Source: Streptomyces sp. WP-1 (GTDB taxonomy: Bacteria > Actinomycetota > Actinomycetes > Streptomycetales > Streptomycetaceae). From it: a stretch of DNA of 64,000 bases. Each line of letters begins with the position of its first letter. Positions within the stretch are counted from its first letter, which is position 1. This document shows positions 8,239 through 15,974 of the stretch, in pieces. A model generated the notes under the pieces. The model did not search any database. It had not been told where the DNA came from and was given only the letters and a program-made list of their open reading frames with translations. The stretch lies in the NCBI RefSeq assembly GCF_030450125.1, contig NZ_CP123923.1, positions 1,922,001-1,986,000 on the forward strand. Direction: 5' to 3'. Made by a program: the position numbers and the translations under genes.

Positions 8239-9801
8239 ATGCGCGAGATCACCGAGTCGTACTGGCTGGACACCGCACCCGGTCCCGCCCATCCCGTCCC
8301 CGCCGAGGACATCGAGGCCGACGCGGCCGTGATCGGCGCCGGGATGGCCGGCCTGAGCACCGCGTACGAGCTGGCCAGGGCCGGGCTGCGGGTCGTCGTA
8401 CTGGAGGCCGCGCGGGTGGCGGCCGGGGTCACCGGGTACACCACGGCCAAGCTGACCGCCCAGCACACCCTGATCTACGACCGGCTGCGGCACACCCGCG
8501 GGCCCGAGGGGGCGCGGCTGTACGCCCGTTCGCAGTCGGAGGCGATCGCGCACGCGGCGGACCTGGTGGCCGAGTGGGGCACCGACTGCGAGTGGGAGGA
8601 CCGGGACGCGTACACCTACGTCCGGGACCCGGAGCGGGTGGACGAGGTGCGGGCGGAGGCGCGGGCCGCGCGGGAGGCGGGCCTGGACGCGTCGTTCACC
8701 ACGGAGACCGGGCTGCCGTTCCCGGTGGCGGGCGCGGTGCGGGTGGCCGGGCAGGCGCAGTTCCACCCGGTGAAGTACCTGCGGGCGCTCACCGCGGACC
8801 TGATCGCGCGCGGCGGCCGGGTGTACGAGGGGACCCGGGTCGTCGGCCTGGACGAGGGCGGCGGCTCGAAACCGTGCAGGCTGACGACGGAGTCGGGCCG
8901 TACCGTCACCGCCCGGGACGTCGTCGTCGCCACGCACTACCCGATCTTCGACCGCGCCCTGCTGTTCGCCCGGCTGCACCCGCGCCGCGAACTGGTCGTC
9001 GCCGGGCCGCTGGGCGACGGGCCCGATCCCGGGGGCATGTACATCACACCCGAGGAGAACACCCGTTCGGTGCGCACCGCGCCGTACGGCGGCGGGCGGC
9101 TGCTCGTGGTCACCGGGGAGCACTTCACGCCGGGCACCGGCGATCCCGGCGCCGCTCTCGACGGGCTGGCCACGTGGGCCGAGCGGCACTTCCCCGGGGT
9201 GCGCCTCGACCACGCCTGGGCGACCCAGGACAACGACGCCACCGACACCGTGCCGCTGGTCGGCCCGCTGCATCCGGGCGCCCGGCACACCTATGTGGCC
9301 ACGGGCTTCGGCGGCTGGGGCCTGAGCGGCGGCATCATGGCGGGGCTGCTGCTGGCCGCGCTGATCACCGGCCGGGACAGCCCCTGGCGGGAGCTGTACG
9401 ACCCCCGGCGCCTGAAGTCGGTGGTGCGCGAGGCGCCCGCGCTGCTGAAGACGCAGGCCGAGGTGGCCCGGCACTTCGTCGGCGACCGGATGAAACCGTC
9501 GGTCGACCTCGACGACCTGGCGCCGGGCGACGGCGCGCTGGTGCGGGCCGGGGAGCAGCGGCTCGCCGTGCACCGCGACGACGCGGGCGCGCTGCACGCC
9601 GTCTCGGCCCGCTGCACCCATCTGGGCTGCCTGGTCGCCTTCAACCGCGCCGAACGCGCCTGGGAATGCCCCTGCCACGGCTCCCGCTTCGACGTGGACG
9701 GGCGGGTGCTCCAGGGGCCCGCGGTACGGCCGTTGGAGCAGCGGGACCTCGAATCGGCCCCGGGCGTGGCGGCGGACGATCCGGAGCGGGACACCGAGTG
9801 A
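8239..9801 (+). CDS. FAD-dependent oxidoreductase with C-terminal Rieske [2Fe-2S] domain
   Basis: This is a two-domain flavoprotein. Residues 25-400 form a glycine-oxidase-like (DAO-type) FAD domain with the dinucleotide motif GAGMAGLS (33-40) and the C-terminal FAD contact GFGGWGLSGG. Residues about 435-505 form a Rieske domain with CTHLGC (Cys459, His461, Cys464) and CPCH (Cys477, Cys479, His480), which supplies both cluster ligands and the disulfide pair. No signal peptide is visible, so it should be cytoplasmic. The substrate is unknown. It follows the PPK2 gene by 30 bp. The fusion is a recognised architecture in bacteria, but no pathway neighbour suggests its job here. Confidence 0.88.
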   Translation: MREITESYWLDTAPGPAHPVPAEDIEADAAVIGAGMAGLSTAYELARAGLRVVVLEAARVAAGVTGYTTAKLTAQHTLIYDRLRHTRGPEGARLYARSQSEAIAHAADLVAEWGTDCEWEDRDAYTYVRDPERVDEVRAEARAAREAGLDASFTTETGLPFPVAGAVRVAGQAQFHPVKYLRALTADLIARGGRVYEGTRVVGLDEGGGSKPCRLTTESGRTVTARDVVVATHYPIFDRALLFARLHPRRELVVAGPLGDGPDPGGMYITPEENTRSVRTAPYGGGRLLVVTGEHFTPGTGDPGAALDGLATWAERHFPGVRLDHAWATQDNDATDTVPLVGPLHPGARHTYVATGFGGWGLSGGIMAGLLLAALITGRDSPWRELYDPRRLKSVVREAPALLKTQAEVARHFVGDRMKPSVDLDDLAPGDGALVRAGEQRLAVHRDDAGALHAVSARCTHLGCLVAFNRAERAWECPCHGSRFDVDGRVLQGPAVRPLEQRDLESAPGVAADDPERDTE

Positions 9802-9828
9802 CGCCCCGCCGCGACCCCGCGCGTCCCC

Positions 9829-9873
9829 GAGCCGCACACCCCCGAGCTGCACACCCCCGAGCCGCACACCCCC
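9829..9873. repeat. Three tandem 15-bp repeats in an intergenic gap
   Basis: The unit GAGCCGCACACCCCC occurs three times head to tail (9829-9843, 9844-9858, 9859-9873), with one C-to-T change in the middle copy and a partial fourth copy after it. It lies between the Rieske gene and the deacetylase gene and is not in an open frame of either. Confidence 0.9.
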
Positions 9874-9973
9874 GAGCCGACCGTCCCTGAACCGACCGCC
9901 GCGCGGGTGACCGTACCGCCGCGCCACGGAACATATCGCCATACAAACGGTCAATAAGTCTTACGTTCGTACG

Positions 9974-10837
9974 GTGATCCCACTAGCGCGTCGAATTTCC
10001 GCCGTCACCGCCGTCTGTGCCCTGGGCGCGGCTCTCGCCGCCTGCGGAACCGCGGGCCCCACGGGCAGCACCCGCCCGGCCCCGGTCAAGTCCCCCGTCT
10101 CCGCCTCCCCGTCCGCCACCCGCCCGCCCGTGCTCGCCCCGGGCCCCGGCGGCCTCACCCCGGTCTTCGAACACGGCCCGCGCGACAAGGGCAAGATCGT
10201 GGCGTTCACCTTCGACGCCGACATGACCGCCGACGAGGGGCCCCGGGCCGCGTCCGGGGAGCACTTCGACAACCCCGGTCTGATCGGCGCCCTGCGCACG
10301 CTGAAGGTGCCCGCGACGATCTTCATGACCGGCCGGTGGGCCGAGGAGTACCCGGACGAGGCCCGCAGTCTCGGGGCCGACCCGCAGTTCGAGGTCGCCA
10401 ACCACTCCTACAGCCACTACGCGTTCACCCCGAGCTGCTACGGCCTGCCGACCATGGACGCGGAGCACGGCCGCGCGGACGTCACGCGGGCGTACACCGC
10501 CTTCCGCAAGGCGGGCCTGCGCAACGCGCTGCCCTACCTCCGCTTCCCCGGCGGCTGTTACGACCAGCAGACGCTGCGCGCGTTCAGCGGGCTCGGGGTG
10601 ACCGCGATCCAGTGGGACGTGGTGAGCGGGGACGCGTTCGCCACGGACGCCGACGCGGTGGCCAAGCAGGTGCTGGACGGGGTGCGGCCCGGCTCGGTGG
10701 TCGTCATGCACTGCACCCGCAGCGCCGCGCCGACCACCGAGCAGGTCGTCCGCACCGTCGTACCGGAGCTGCGCAAGCGCGGCTACACGTTCGTGAAGGT
10801 CTCCCAGATGATCGCCGCGACCCAGGGCCACCGCTGA
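9974..10837 (+). CDS. Polysaccharide deacetylase (NodB domain) lipoprotein
   Basis: This is a secreted carbohydrate esterase of the NodB/CE4 type that would remove acetyl groups from chitin-, peptidoglycan- or xylan-like polymers. A lipoprotein signal ends at Cys24 (ALAAC). The NodB domain runs from about residue 72 to 280. Motif 1 is FTFDADMT, a variant of the usual TFDDG: the first Asp is kept and the second shifts. Motif 2 NHSYSH gives the metal histidines, and RFPGGCYD fits motif 3. The GTG start at 9974 follows an A/T-richer stretch and has no clear Shine-Dalgarno. It converges on the ABC permease gene at 10880. Confidence 0.85.
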   Translation: MIPLARRISAVTAVCALGAALAACGTAGPTGSTRPAPVKSPVSASPSATRPPVLAPGPGGLTPVFEHGPRDKGKIVAFTFDADMTADEGPRAASGEHFDNPGLIGALRTLKVPATIFMTGRWAEEYPDEARSLGADPQFEVANHSYSHYAFTPSCYGLPTMDAEHGRADVTRAYTAFRKAGLRNALPYLRFPGGCYDQQTLRAFSGLGVTAIQWDVVSGDAFATDADAVAKQVLDGVRPGSVVVMHCTRSAAPTTEQVVRTVVPELRKRGYTFVKVSQMIAATQGHR

Positions 10838-10879
10838 GGTCAGGGCGTTGCGCGAGCGGTGATGGCGTTCCGCGGCCGG

Positions 10880-11551
10880 TCAGGGCGTTCTGCGGGCGGT
10901 GAGCGCGCAGGCCGCGGCGAAGGCCGCTGCCGCCAGCAGGGCCGCCCCGGCCAGCGGCAGCAGCGGCACCGGCACCCGGCCGGACCGCGAACCGGTGACC
11001 AGGCCGCTGACCGCGGCCTGCGCCGGGGAACCCGCGAGCACCGTCGCCAGCAGCGCGCCCAGCAGCATCGCGGGCACCGCGCGGCCGGCGGAGCGCAGCA
11101 GCGGCCAGTGGGTCAGCGCGCCGACAGCCGCGCCGAGCAGCGCGCAGGCGTACGCCGCCGCGAGACCGGCCGCGCCGGCGCCCAGCCGGTCCACCTTGAA
11201 CTGGGCGCCGTTGCTCGCCGGGTCGCTGATCAGGGTGACGACGAGCGTCGCCGCCGTACCGAGGACGGCCGCCGCGAGCAGCGCCGTCAGCAGACAGGCG
11301 AGGTGCGCCCGCGCGGGTCCGTGCGGCGCGGCCACGACGGCGCGGGCGGCGGGCGGCTCCCCGGTGACGCAGATCCGCACCAGCCAGGCCGCCACCGGCA
11401 GCAGCCCGGCGGCCGCGTACCCGAGCGAGTCCAGCACCGGCTGCCCGCCCTGCACCCCGACCCCGAGGAACGCGGCGTACAGGATCACCGGGGCCAGCCA
11501 GCGCTGCGAGCGCAGCAGCAGTTCGACGTGGTAACGCAGGAGTGCGCTCAT
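10880..11551 (-). CDS. ABC exporter membrane subunit (putative)
   Basis: This 223-residue, strongly hydrophobic protein has about six membrane segments (for example WLAPVILYAAFLGVGV, LLPVAAWLVRICV, ACLLTALLAAAVLGTAATLVVTLI, ALLAAAAFAAACALTA). It overlaps the ATPase gene at 11548-12441 by 4 bp (ATGA), so it is almost certainly the membrane partner of that ATPase. The sequence itself has no recognisable transporter signature. The pair resembles small ABC-2-type exporters of Streptomyces; the cargo is unknown. Confidence 0.75.
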   Translation of the reverse strand: MSALLRYHVELLLRSQRWLAPVILYAAFLGVGVQGGQPVLDSLGYAAAGLLPVAAWLVRICVTGEPPAARAVVAAPHGPARAHLACLLTALLAAAVLGTAATLVVTLISDPASNGAQFKVDRLGAGAAGLAAAYACALLGAAVGALTHWPLLRSAGRAVPAMLLGALLATVLAGSPAQAAVSGLVTGSRSGRVPVPLLPLAGAALLAAAAFAAACALTARRTP

Positions 11552-12441
11552 GCCCGGCTCCCGGGATCGAGGGGTGGCTCGGCGGCGAGCGGGGGCTCGG
11601 CGGCGAGGGGTGGTGCGACGCTGACGACATGCCAGGGCGGGCGGGCCGCGAGCAGGGCGCGCAGCAGGACGTCGGAGTGGGAGACGGGGACGGTCAGCCG
11701 GTGGCGGCCGGGGCCGGTCTCCCCGGCGGTGGCGGCGAGCCGTGCCGCGTCGGGCGGCAGCGGTCCGGCGCCCTGTACGACGACGGCGGCGAGCGGCCCG
11801 GCGGCCGGACCGCCGCCGCCCGTACGGGCCTCGATCCCCCCGCCGGCCACGGTGTACGTCGCGTCCGGCGCCCCCGCGAGGCGTCGCGGGTCGTGGTCCA
11901 CGAAGACGACGGCGCCGCCCGCGGCGGTCCGCTCGGCCACCGCCCGCTCCAGTTCGTCCCGCGCGTCCGCGTCGAGCCCGGTCCACGCCTCGTCCAGGAC
12001 CAGCAGTTCGGGATCGGCGAGCAGCGCCTGCGCGACGGCGATCTTCTGGCTGCTGCCCTTGGAGAGCCGCGCCATCGGCGTCCCGGCGTACGCGGCCGCC
12101 CCGAACCGCTCCAGCCAGGCCCCGGCGGCACGGGCGGCGGAGGCGCGGGACAGGCCGTGGACGGTGCCGAGCCGGGTCAGGTAGCCGGCGGCCGTGAAGG
12201 GCAGCGCGGAGGGGAACCGCTCCGGCACGTAGGCCGTGCGGGGGCGGCCGGTGATCCGGCCCTCGGTGGGCGCGTCGAGCCGGGCGATCAGCCGCAGCAG
12301 GGTCGACTTCCCGGTGCCGTTCGCCCCCTCTATCCGGGTCAGGGTGCCGGGGGCGACGGTGAGGTCGACGCCTCGTAACACCCAGGGGCCGCGGACGCCG
12401 TAGCGGCGGCCCACGGCGGTCAGTCGCAGGTCACGGTGCAT
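11548..12441 (-). CDS. ABC transporter ATP-binding protein (exporter type)
   Basis: This is the cytoplasmic ATPase of a two-gene ABC system. The 297-residue product has Walker A (EGANGTGKSTLL, near residue 40), an unusual signature LSKGSSQK instead of LSGGQ, Walker B (LLVLDEAWTGLD) and the switch histidine (FVDHD). The ABC domain ends near residue 215; the remaining 80 residues are an Ala/Pro-rich tail that includes two copies of an AAEPPL repeat. It starts at the ATG at 12441, divergently from the Pth2 gene. The stop overlaps the start of the membrane subunit, which indicates translational coupling. Confidence 0.85.
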   Translation of the reverse strand: MHRDLRLTAVGRRYGVRGPWVLRGVDLTVAPGTLTRIEGANGTGKSTLLRLIARLDAPTEGRITGRPRTAYVPERFPSALPFTAAGYLTRLGTVHGLSRASAARAAGAWLERFGAAAYAGTPMARLSKGSSQKIAVAQALLADPELLVLDEAWTGLDADARDELERAVAERTAAGGAVVFVDHDPRRLAGAPDATYTVAGGGIEARTGGGGPAAGPLAAVVVQGAGPLPPDAARLAATAGETGPGRHRLTVPVSHSDVLLRALLAARPPWHVVSVAPPLAAEPPLAAEPPLDPGSRA

Positions 12442-12528
12442 GGGGTCATTCTTCTTCAGGTGGCCCGCGGGGCGTGGACGGTCCTCGCGACGGGGGACGC
12501 GCGCGGGTCCCGCCCCGGTGGGCGCGCG

Positions 12529-12558
12529 TTGCTCGGTGTGCGCCCGGCTTCGTAGGGT
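12529..12558 (+). promoter_or_regulatory. HrdB-type promoter of the leaderless pth2 gene
   Basis: TTGCTC (12529-12534), an 18-bp spacer and TAGGGT (12553-12558) match the Streptomyces housekeeping promoter. The -10 ends 8 bp before the GTG at 12567 and there is no Shine-Dalgarno, so the transcript probably begins at the start codon. Confidence 0.65.
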
Positions 12559-12566
12559 GGCCCCCC

Positions 12567-13295
12567 GTGAGCGATGTTCCGATCCCCGCCGAGACCCCCC
12601 TTCCGTCCCCGCGCGACGAGGCCCCGCAGTACGTGCTGCCCCTCGTCGTCCGCCTCGAACGCGATACGCCGCCCGCCCGCACCGACGCCCTGGAGACGTC
12701 CGCGCGGGCGGTCCTGACGCTGCTCGGCGACGAACGGGCCCTCGGCGACGGCGAGTGGGCCGAGGCCGTACGGAACTGGGAGGACGCCCGGATCCGCAAG
12801 GTGGTCCGGCGGGCCCGGGGCGCGGAGTGGCGGCGCGCCGGGACGCTGCCCGGGATCACGGTGACCGGCGGGAGCGCGGAGGTACGGGTCTTCCCGCCGA
12901 TCCCCCTGGACGGCTGGCCCAAGGACCTGGCCAAGCTCCAGGTCTCCGGCACCGAACTGGACGACCCCGAGCCCCCGTCGGACCCCGACCGCACCGCACC
13001 CGTCCTGTGGCTCAACCCGGATCTCGACATGTCCGCCGGCAAGGCCATGGCCCAGACCGGCCACGCCGCCCAACTCGCCTGGTGGGCCCTGCCCGCCCCC
13101 GCCCGCACCGCCTGGCGCGCCGCCGACTACCCCCTCTCCGTCCGCACCGCCACCCCCGCCGACTGGACCCGGCTCACCCACAGCGGGCTGCCGTTGGTCC
13201 GCGATGCCGGTTTCACCGAGATCGCCCCCGGGCTGACTGTTGCAGTGGAGGGCGGCGAACATTTCGCACCGCTGGGACGCTTGCGACGACCCTGA
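12567..13295 (+). CDS. Peptidyl-tRNA hydrolase, Pth2 family domain protein
   Basis: Pth2-family proteins release peptides from peptidyl-tRNA that has dropped off the ribosome. The 242-residue product carries the Pth2 domain in its C-terminal half: LNPDLDMSAGKAMAQTGHAAQLAWW (from about residue 150) matches the family motif with its Lys, Gln and His, and LPLVRDAGFTEIAPG the end of the domain. The N-terminal half is actinobacterial and of unknown role. The GTG at 12567 is chosen because a consensus -10 sits directly before it; the longer frame from 12474 runs through the promoter. A canonical bacterial pth should exist elsewhere, so this is probably a second, specialised hydrolase. Confidence 0.8.
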   Translation: MSDVPIPAETPLPSPRDEAPQYVLPLVVRLERDTPPARTDALETSARAVLTLLGDERALGDGEWAEAVRNWEDARIRKVVRRARGAEWRRAGTLPGITVTGGSAEVRVFPPIPLDGWPKDLAKLQVSGTELDDPEPPSDPDRTAPVLWLNPDLDMSAGKAMAQTGHAAQLAWWALPAPARTAWRAADYPLSVRTATPADWTRLTHSGLPLVRDAGFTEIAPGLTVAVEGGEHFAPLGRLRRP

Positions 13296-13454
13296 CCAGC
13301 CATTCGCCCCCGGTTCAGTGCCAACGTGCGCCAGCGCGATGGGCGTACGTCGTCCGGGAAGCCTCGGGACGCCGCGGAACTGGGGAGCCGATGCGACAGG
13401 CGATATTCCGATGAAGTCCTGACTACGCCGCGATCCGCCCACACGAACAGAACG

Positions 13455-13484
13455 GGGCCTTACGGTCGAACGACCGTAAGGCCC
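13455..13484 (+). terminator. Strong hairpin after pth2
   Basis: GGGCCTTACGGTCG (13455-13468) pairs perfectly with 13471-13484, leaving only AA between the arms. It lies 160 bp after the pth2 stop and 66 bp before the XRE regulator, so it insulates the accessory region from its left neighbour. Confidence 0.6.
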
Positions 13485-13515
13485 GTACCAGGTACGCCCG
13501 TTGCCTCAAGGAGTA

Positions 13516-13542
13516 CCGTTCTGAGTGTCGAGTTCAGAACGG
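13516..13542. promoter_or_regulatory. Candidate operator: perfect 9-9-9 inverted repeat before the XRE gene
   Basis: CCGTTCTGA (13516-13524) and TCAGAACGG (13534-13542) are exact inverted copies separated by 9 bp. The repeat ends 8 bp before the regulator's ATG and overlaps its Shine-Dalgarno. A site of this symmetry and place is the expected binding site of a dimeric XRE repressor controlling itself; this is inference. Confidence 0.6.
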
Positions 13543-13550
13543 AGTCCAGT

Positions 13551-14735
13551 ATGCCCCCGCCCTCTGTAGAACACACGGGCACACGCATCGCGCACGCGCG
13601 TAAAGCCCGTCGCCTGACCCAGCGTGAACTGGCCGATCTCTCCCACGTCTCCTACAGCACGATCACCAAGGTCGAGCAGGGCGCCATGCCGCCCAGCCCC
13701 TCGGTGGTAGGCGCGCTGGCCCGCGCCCTGTCTGTCCAGGTCTCGGATCTCAACGGCCAGCCGTATGTTGACGAGCTGCGACAGGACCAGCTGGATGGCC
13801 TCATCAACCCGATCCGCGAGGCGCTGAACATCTACGACCTCGGTCCCGACCCGGACGTCAGTCCGCGCGCGCTACCAGTGCTGCAGGAGCACGCCGATCA
13901 GCTGTGCGCCCAGGTGCGCGCCACGAACATCAAGCAGGTCGCGACGGAGCTGCCAGCGCTGATCCACGAGGCGACGACGACGGCTCACATCAGCGGAACT
14001 GCGCGCAGCTGGCAACTGCTGGCCACCACCTACCGGACCGCGTACGACGTCACGACCAAGCTCGGCTTCCCCGACTTGTGCACGGTCGCTCTGGACCGCA
14101 TGGACTGGGCGGCGCAGCGCGCCTCTGATCCGGTGCTGAGCGGCATGCGCCAGTACCTCCGCGCCCTGGCCTACCTGCGGGCGAGCGACTACAAGACGGG
14201 CAAGCGGCTGGTCCGCCTCGGCATGTCCACCCTGGAACAGGCCGAGCCTGGGCACGTCCTGGACGTCGTCACCGGGCAGCTGCACCTGGGCGCTGCCGTA
14301 CTCGCCGGCCGGGAGAAGGACACGGACACCGCTGAGGGACACCTCGCCGAGGCGGCCCGCATCGCGAAGCGCACCGGGCCGGCCGAGAAAGTGCATTGGC
14401 TGTCCTTCGGGCCCACGAACGTCGGCGCGCATCGAGTGAGTGTCCTGGCGGAGTTGGACCTGTACCCCGAGGCCGTACGCCAGGCAGAGGACATGGTGAT
14501 CGCGGACGGGTGGCCGCCGTCCCGGCTCGCCCACCATCATGCGGAGGTTGCGCGGGCCCAGATGTGGACGGGCCAGACCGAGGCAGCCTTCAAGAACCTG
14601 CTCAAGGCACGCAAGCTGGCTCCCCAGCAGACTCGCTATCACCCGACCGTCCGTGAGACCTATGCCGGACTGGACGCGGCGAGGCGTCGAATGCCTGACT
14701 CCTTCACCAATTACGGTTCCTGGCTGGGTATGTGA
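13551..14735 (+). CDS. XRE-family regulator with C-terminal TPR-like helical domain
   Basis: This 394-residue protein has an N-terminal helix-turn-helix (about residues 11-65; LTQRELADLSHVSYSTITKVEQG) followed by an all-helical region with TPR-like repeats. Examples are LRASDYKTGKRLVRLGMSTLEQAEPG and WTGQTEAAFKNLLKARKLAP. Proteins of this build are common in Streptomyces accessory loci, where the helical part is thought to sense a peptide or protein ligand. The ATG at 13551 has GGAG seven bases upstream and an inverted repeat directly before it. A rho-independent terminator follows the stop. The gene stands at the head of the graspetide region and is the likely regulator of it, though that is inferred from position. 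Confidence 0.85.
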   Translation: MPPPSVEHTGTRIAHARKARRLTQRELADLSHVSYSTITKVEQGAMPPSPSVVGALARALSVQVSDLNGQPYVDELRQDQLDGLINPIREALNIYDLGPDPDVSPRALPVLQEHADQLCAQVRATNIKQVATELPALIHEATTTAHISGTARSWQLLATTYRTAYDVTTKLGFPDLCTVALDRMDWAAQRASDPVLSGMRQYLRALAYLRASDYKTGKRLVRLGMSTLEQAEPGHVLDVVTGQLHLGAAVLAGREKDTDTAEGHLAEAARIAKRTGPAEKVHWLSFGPTNVGAHRVSVLAELDLYPEAVRQAEDMVIADGWPPSRLAHHHAEVARAQMWTGQTEAAFKNLLKARKLAPQQTRYHPTVRETYAGLDAARRRMPDSFTNYGSWLGM

Positions 14736-14751
14736 CGCCTCGATAACCGTT

Positions 14752-14791
14752 GGCCCTAGCTATCAGTGATGTCTGATAGTTAGGGCCTTTT
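14752..14791 (+). terminator. Rho-independent terminator after the XRE regulator
   Basis: A 15-bp stem with one G-T wobble (14752-14766 with 14773-14787) encloses a 6-nt loop and is followed by TTTT. This is the clearest intrinsic terminator in the window and separates the regulator transcript from the downstream small genes. Confidence 0.85.
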
Positions 14792-14883
14792 CATGTCGGC
14801 ATCCTGCTTACAGACGAACCCCCGCGACCGCGTCAACGGCCCGGGGGCATGGCCAGCGCTCGAACCCAACAGGGAGCGTCGAC

Positions 14884-15096
14884 ATGACAAACGCTACCGC
14901 CCAGACGTCGACGAACGCACGGGGTGGCCGGATGACGATGCGGGTGTACACCGTGGACCGCTACGGCATGATCACCCAGGACCGCGGCACGGTCACCGTG
15001 GCCATCGACGGCAAACTGCCGCCGCTGCCCCAGCGCGACTCCTACCCCGCGTGCCAGTGCCCGCTCCGCCGCCTCGGTCGGCCGGTGACCCGATGA
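14884..15096 (+). CDS. Small hypothetical protein of the graspetide region
   Basis: This 70-residue protein is not recognised. The N-terminus is polar, the middle (MRVYTVDRYGMITQDRGTVTVAIDG) reads as a short beta-rich domain, and the C-terminus contains CQC followed by arginines. GGGAG lies seven bases before the ATG. Its stop codon overlaps the next ATG by 4 bp (ATGA), so the two products are translationally coupled. Placement suggests a role with the downstream RiPP genes or regulator, but nothing in the sequence names it. Confidence 0.65.
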   Translation: MTNATAQTSTNARGGRMTMRVYTVDRYGMITQDRGTVTVAIDGKLPPLPQRDSYPACQCPLRRLGRPVTR

Positions 15097-15476
15097 ACGC
15101 CACCGCGAAGCAGGCTGCGAGCACGGAGCAGGTGGACACCGCCACCATGCGCCAGAACGTGTTCCTGGCACTCGAGCCCGGGGGCGAGACCGACGCGCCG
15201 CCCCTGGCACCCGAGAAGCGCGGCTCCCTCATCTTCATGCTGCGCGACCATCTGGTTCAGTTGATCCCCGAGGTGGAGAAGAAGCTCGGCCAGCTGCCGA
15301 GGGAGAGCTCCGGCCGGTACTGCGTGAGCGCGTGCGTCGGCGAGGCCCGCGGCAAGCTCCAGGCATGCCCGGCCCGCGGCCCCGACGGCGAGGTGGAGTA
15401 CGCCCGTCGCCTGGCCCGTGTCCTGCGGGCGCTCCTCGACCACTTCGAAGACGCCGGGACGCCGTCGTCACAGTGA
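15093..15476 (+). CDS. Hypothetical protein, DUF6415-like
   Basis: This is a 127-residue soluble, helical protein. The stretches LRDHLVQLIPEVEKKLGQLPRESSGRYC and ACVGEARGKLQ...RLARVLRALLDHFED recall the DUF6415 family that accompanies Streptomyces natural-product loci; I make that match from memory and with limited certainty. The start overlaps the preceding stop (ATGA), and the stop overlaps a following GTG (GTGA). This gives a coupled chain of small genes. Two cysteines in YCVSAC are close together; there is no metal motif beyond them. Confidence 0.6.
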   Translation: MNATAKQAASTEQVDTATMRQNVFLALEPGGETDAPPLAPEKRGSLIFMLRDHLVQLIPEVEKKLGQLPRESSGRYCVSACVGEARGKLQACPARGPDGEVEYARRLARVLRALLDHFEDAGTPSSQ

Positions 15477-15695
15477 GGACGATCGCCGGCCTGCTCCTGG
15501 ATGTAGCCGCTGTGACCGCCTCTGCCCTCGTCCTGTGCTTACGAGGGCCTCGCACTGGAGCACTCCCATGGCGGCCGTCTCGGGTCAGGGCCGCACCCAC
15601 CAGTCCCGCCGCTGGAAGGCAGCTGGCTCGCCTTCCGCCACGAGCGCGGCGGGACCGCCACCCCGCCCGGAATCCGGAAGACCCGGGCGGGGTGA
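15473..15695 (+). pseudogene. Possible small frameshifted gene
   Basis: A GTG at 15473 overlaps the previous stop and opens with a hydrophobic stretch (IAGLLLDVAAVTASALVLCL) that would be a membrane helix. The GC-rich third-position pattern then leaves this frame. It continues in the +1 frame (LEGSWLAFRHERGG...IRKTRAG), which stops at 15695, directly before a Shine-Dalgarno. The sense is of one gene with an indel between about 15516 and 15600. It could also be two overlapping short frames, or not coding at all. The product is not recognised. Confidence 0.3.
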
Positions 15696-15713
15696 GCGCC
15701 ACGAAGGAGAACG

Positions 15714-15931
15714 ATGGAATCCGAGGACAACGCCTTACCGGTGCCTGCGCCCTTCATGTTCACCTGCACCGGCTGCTGGTCCTCCTGGCCGAGAAGATCT
15801 GGGCGGACGCCGGCTGCTCCGCCGAGCAGATCAACCTCGCGCGACACATCGCCACAGAGCACCCGGGCGAAGTGCCCTCGTGGCCCAGCTGCTGTAGACG
15901 CGCTCTGTACCAGCCGGGGCGATCCACCTGA
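15714..15931 (+). pseudogene. Small C2H2-type zinc-finger-like protein with an apparent 1-nt frameshift
   Basis: An ATG at 15714 with AAGGAG just upstream starts MESEDNALPVPAPFMFTCTGCWSSW, which carries a CxxC pair. In that frame the sequence then becomes arginine- and proline-rich noise. A shift of -1 near 15786 joins it to AEKIWADAGCSAEQ and NLARHIATEHPGEVP, which carries HxxxxH. The joined protein would be a compact CxxC/HxxxxH finger of about 72 residues. Loss of one G from a TGGGCC run explains the break. It is either a decayed gene, a sequencing error or a programmed shift; I favour the first two. The unshifted frame continues to 16151. Confidence 0.45.
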
Positions 15932-15974
15932 CGAACGGCCGAACGCCGACTGGGTCCAGGCACTTAGACAGACC

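Noticed and set aside
7195..9954. A 919-codon minus-strand open frame opposite the PPK2 and FAD-Rieske genes
   Set aside because: It is the antisense shadow of well-supported genes in very GC-rich DNA and has no domain-like sequence or ribosome-binding site.
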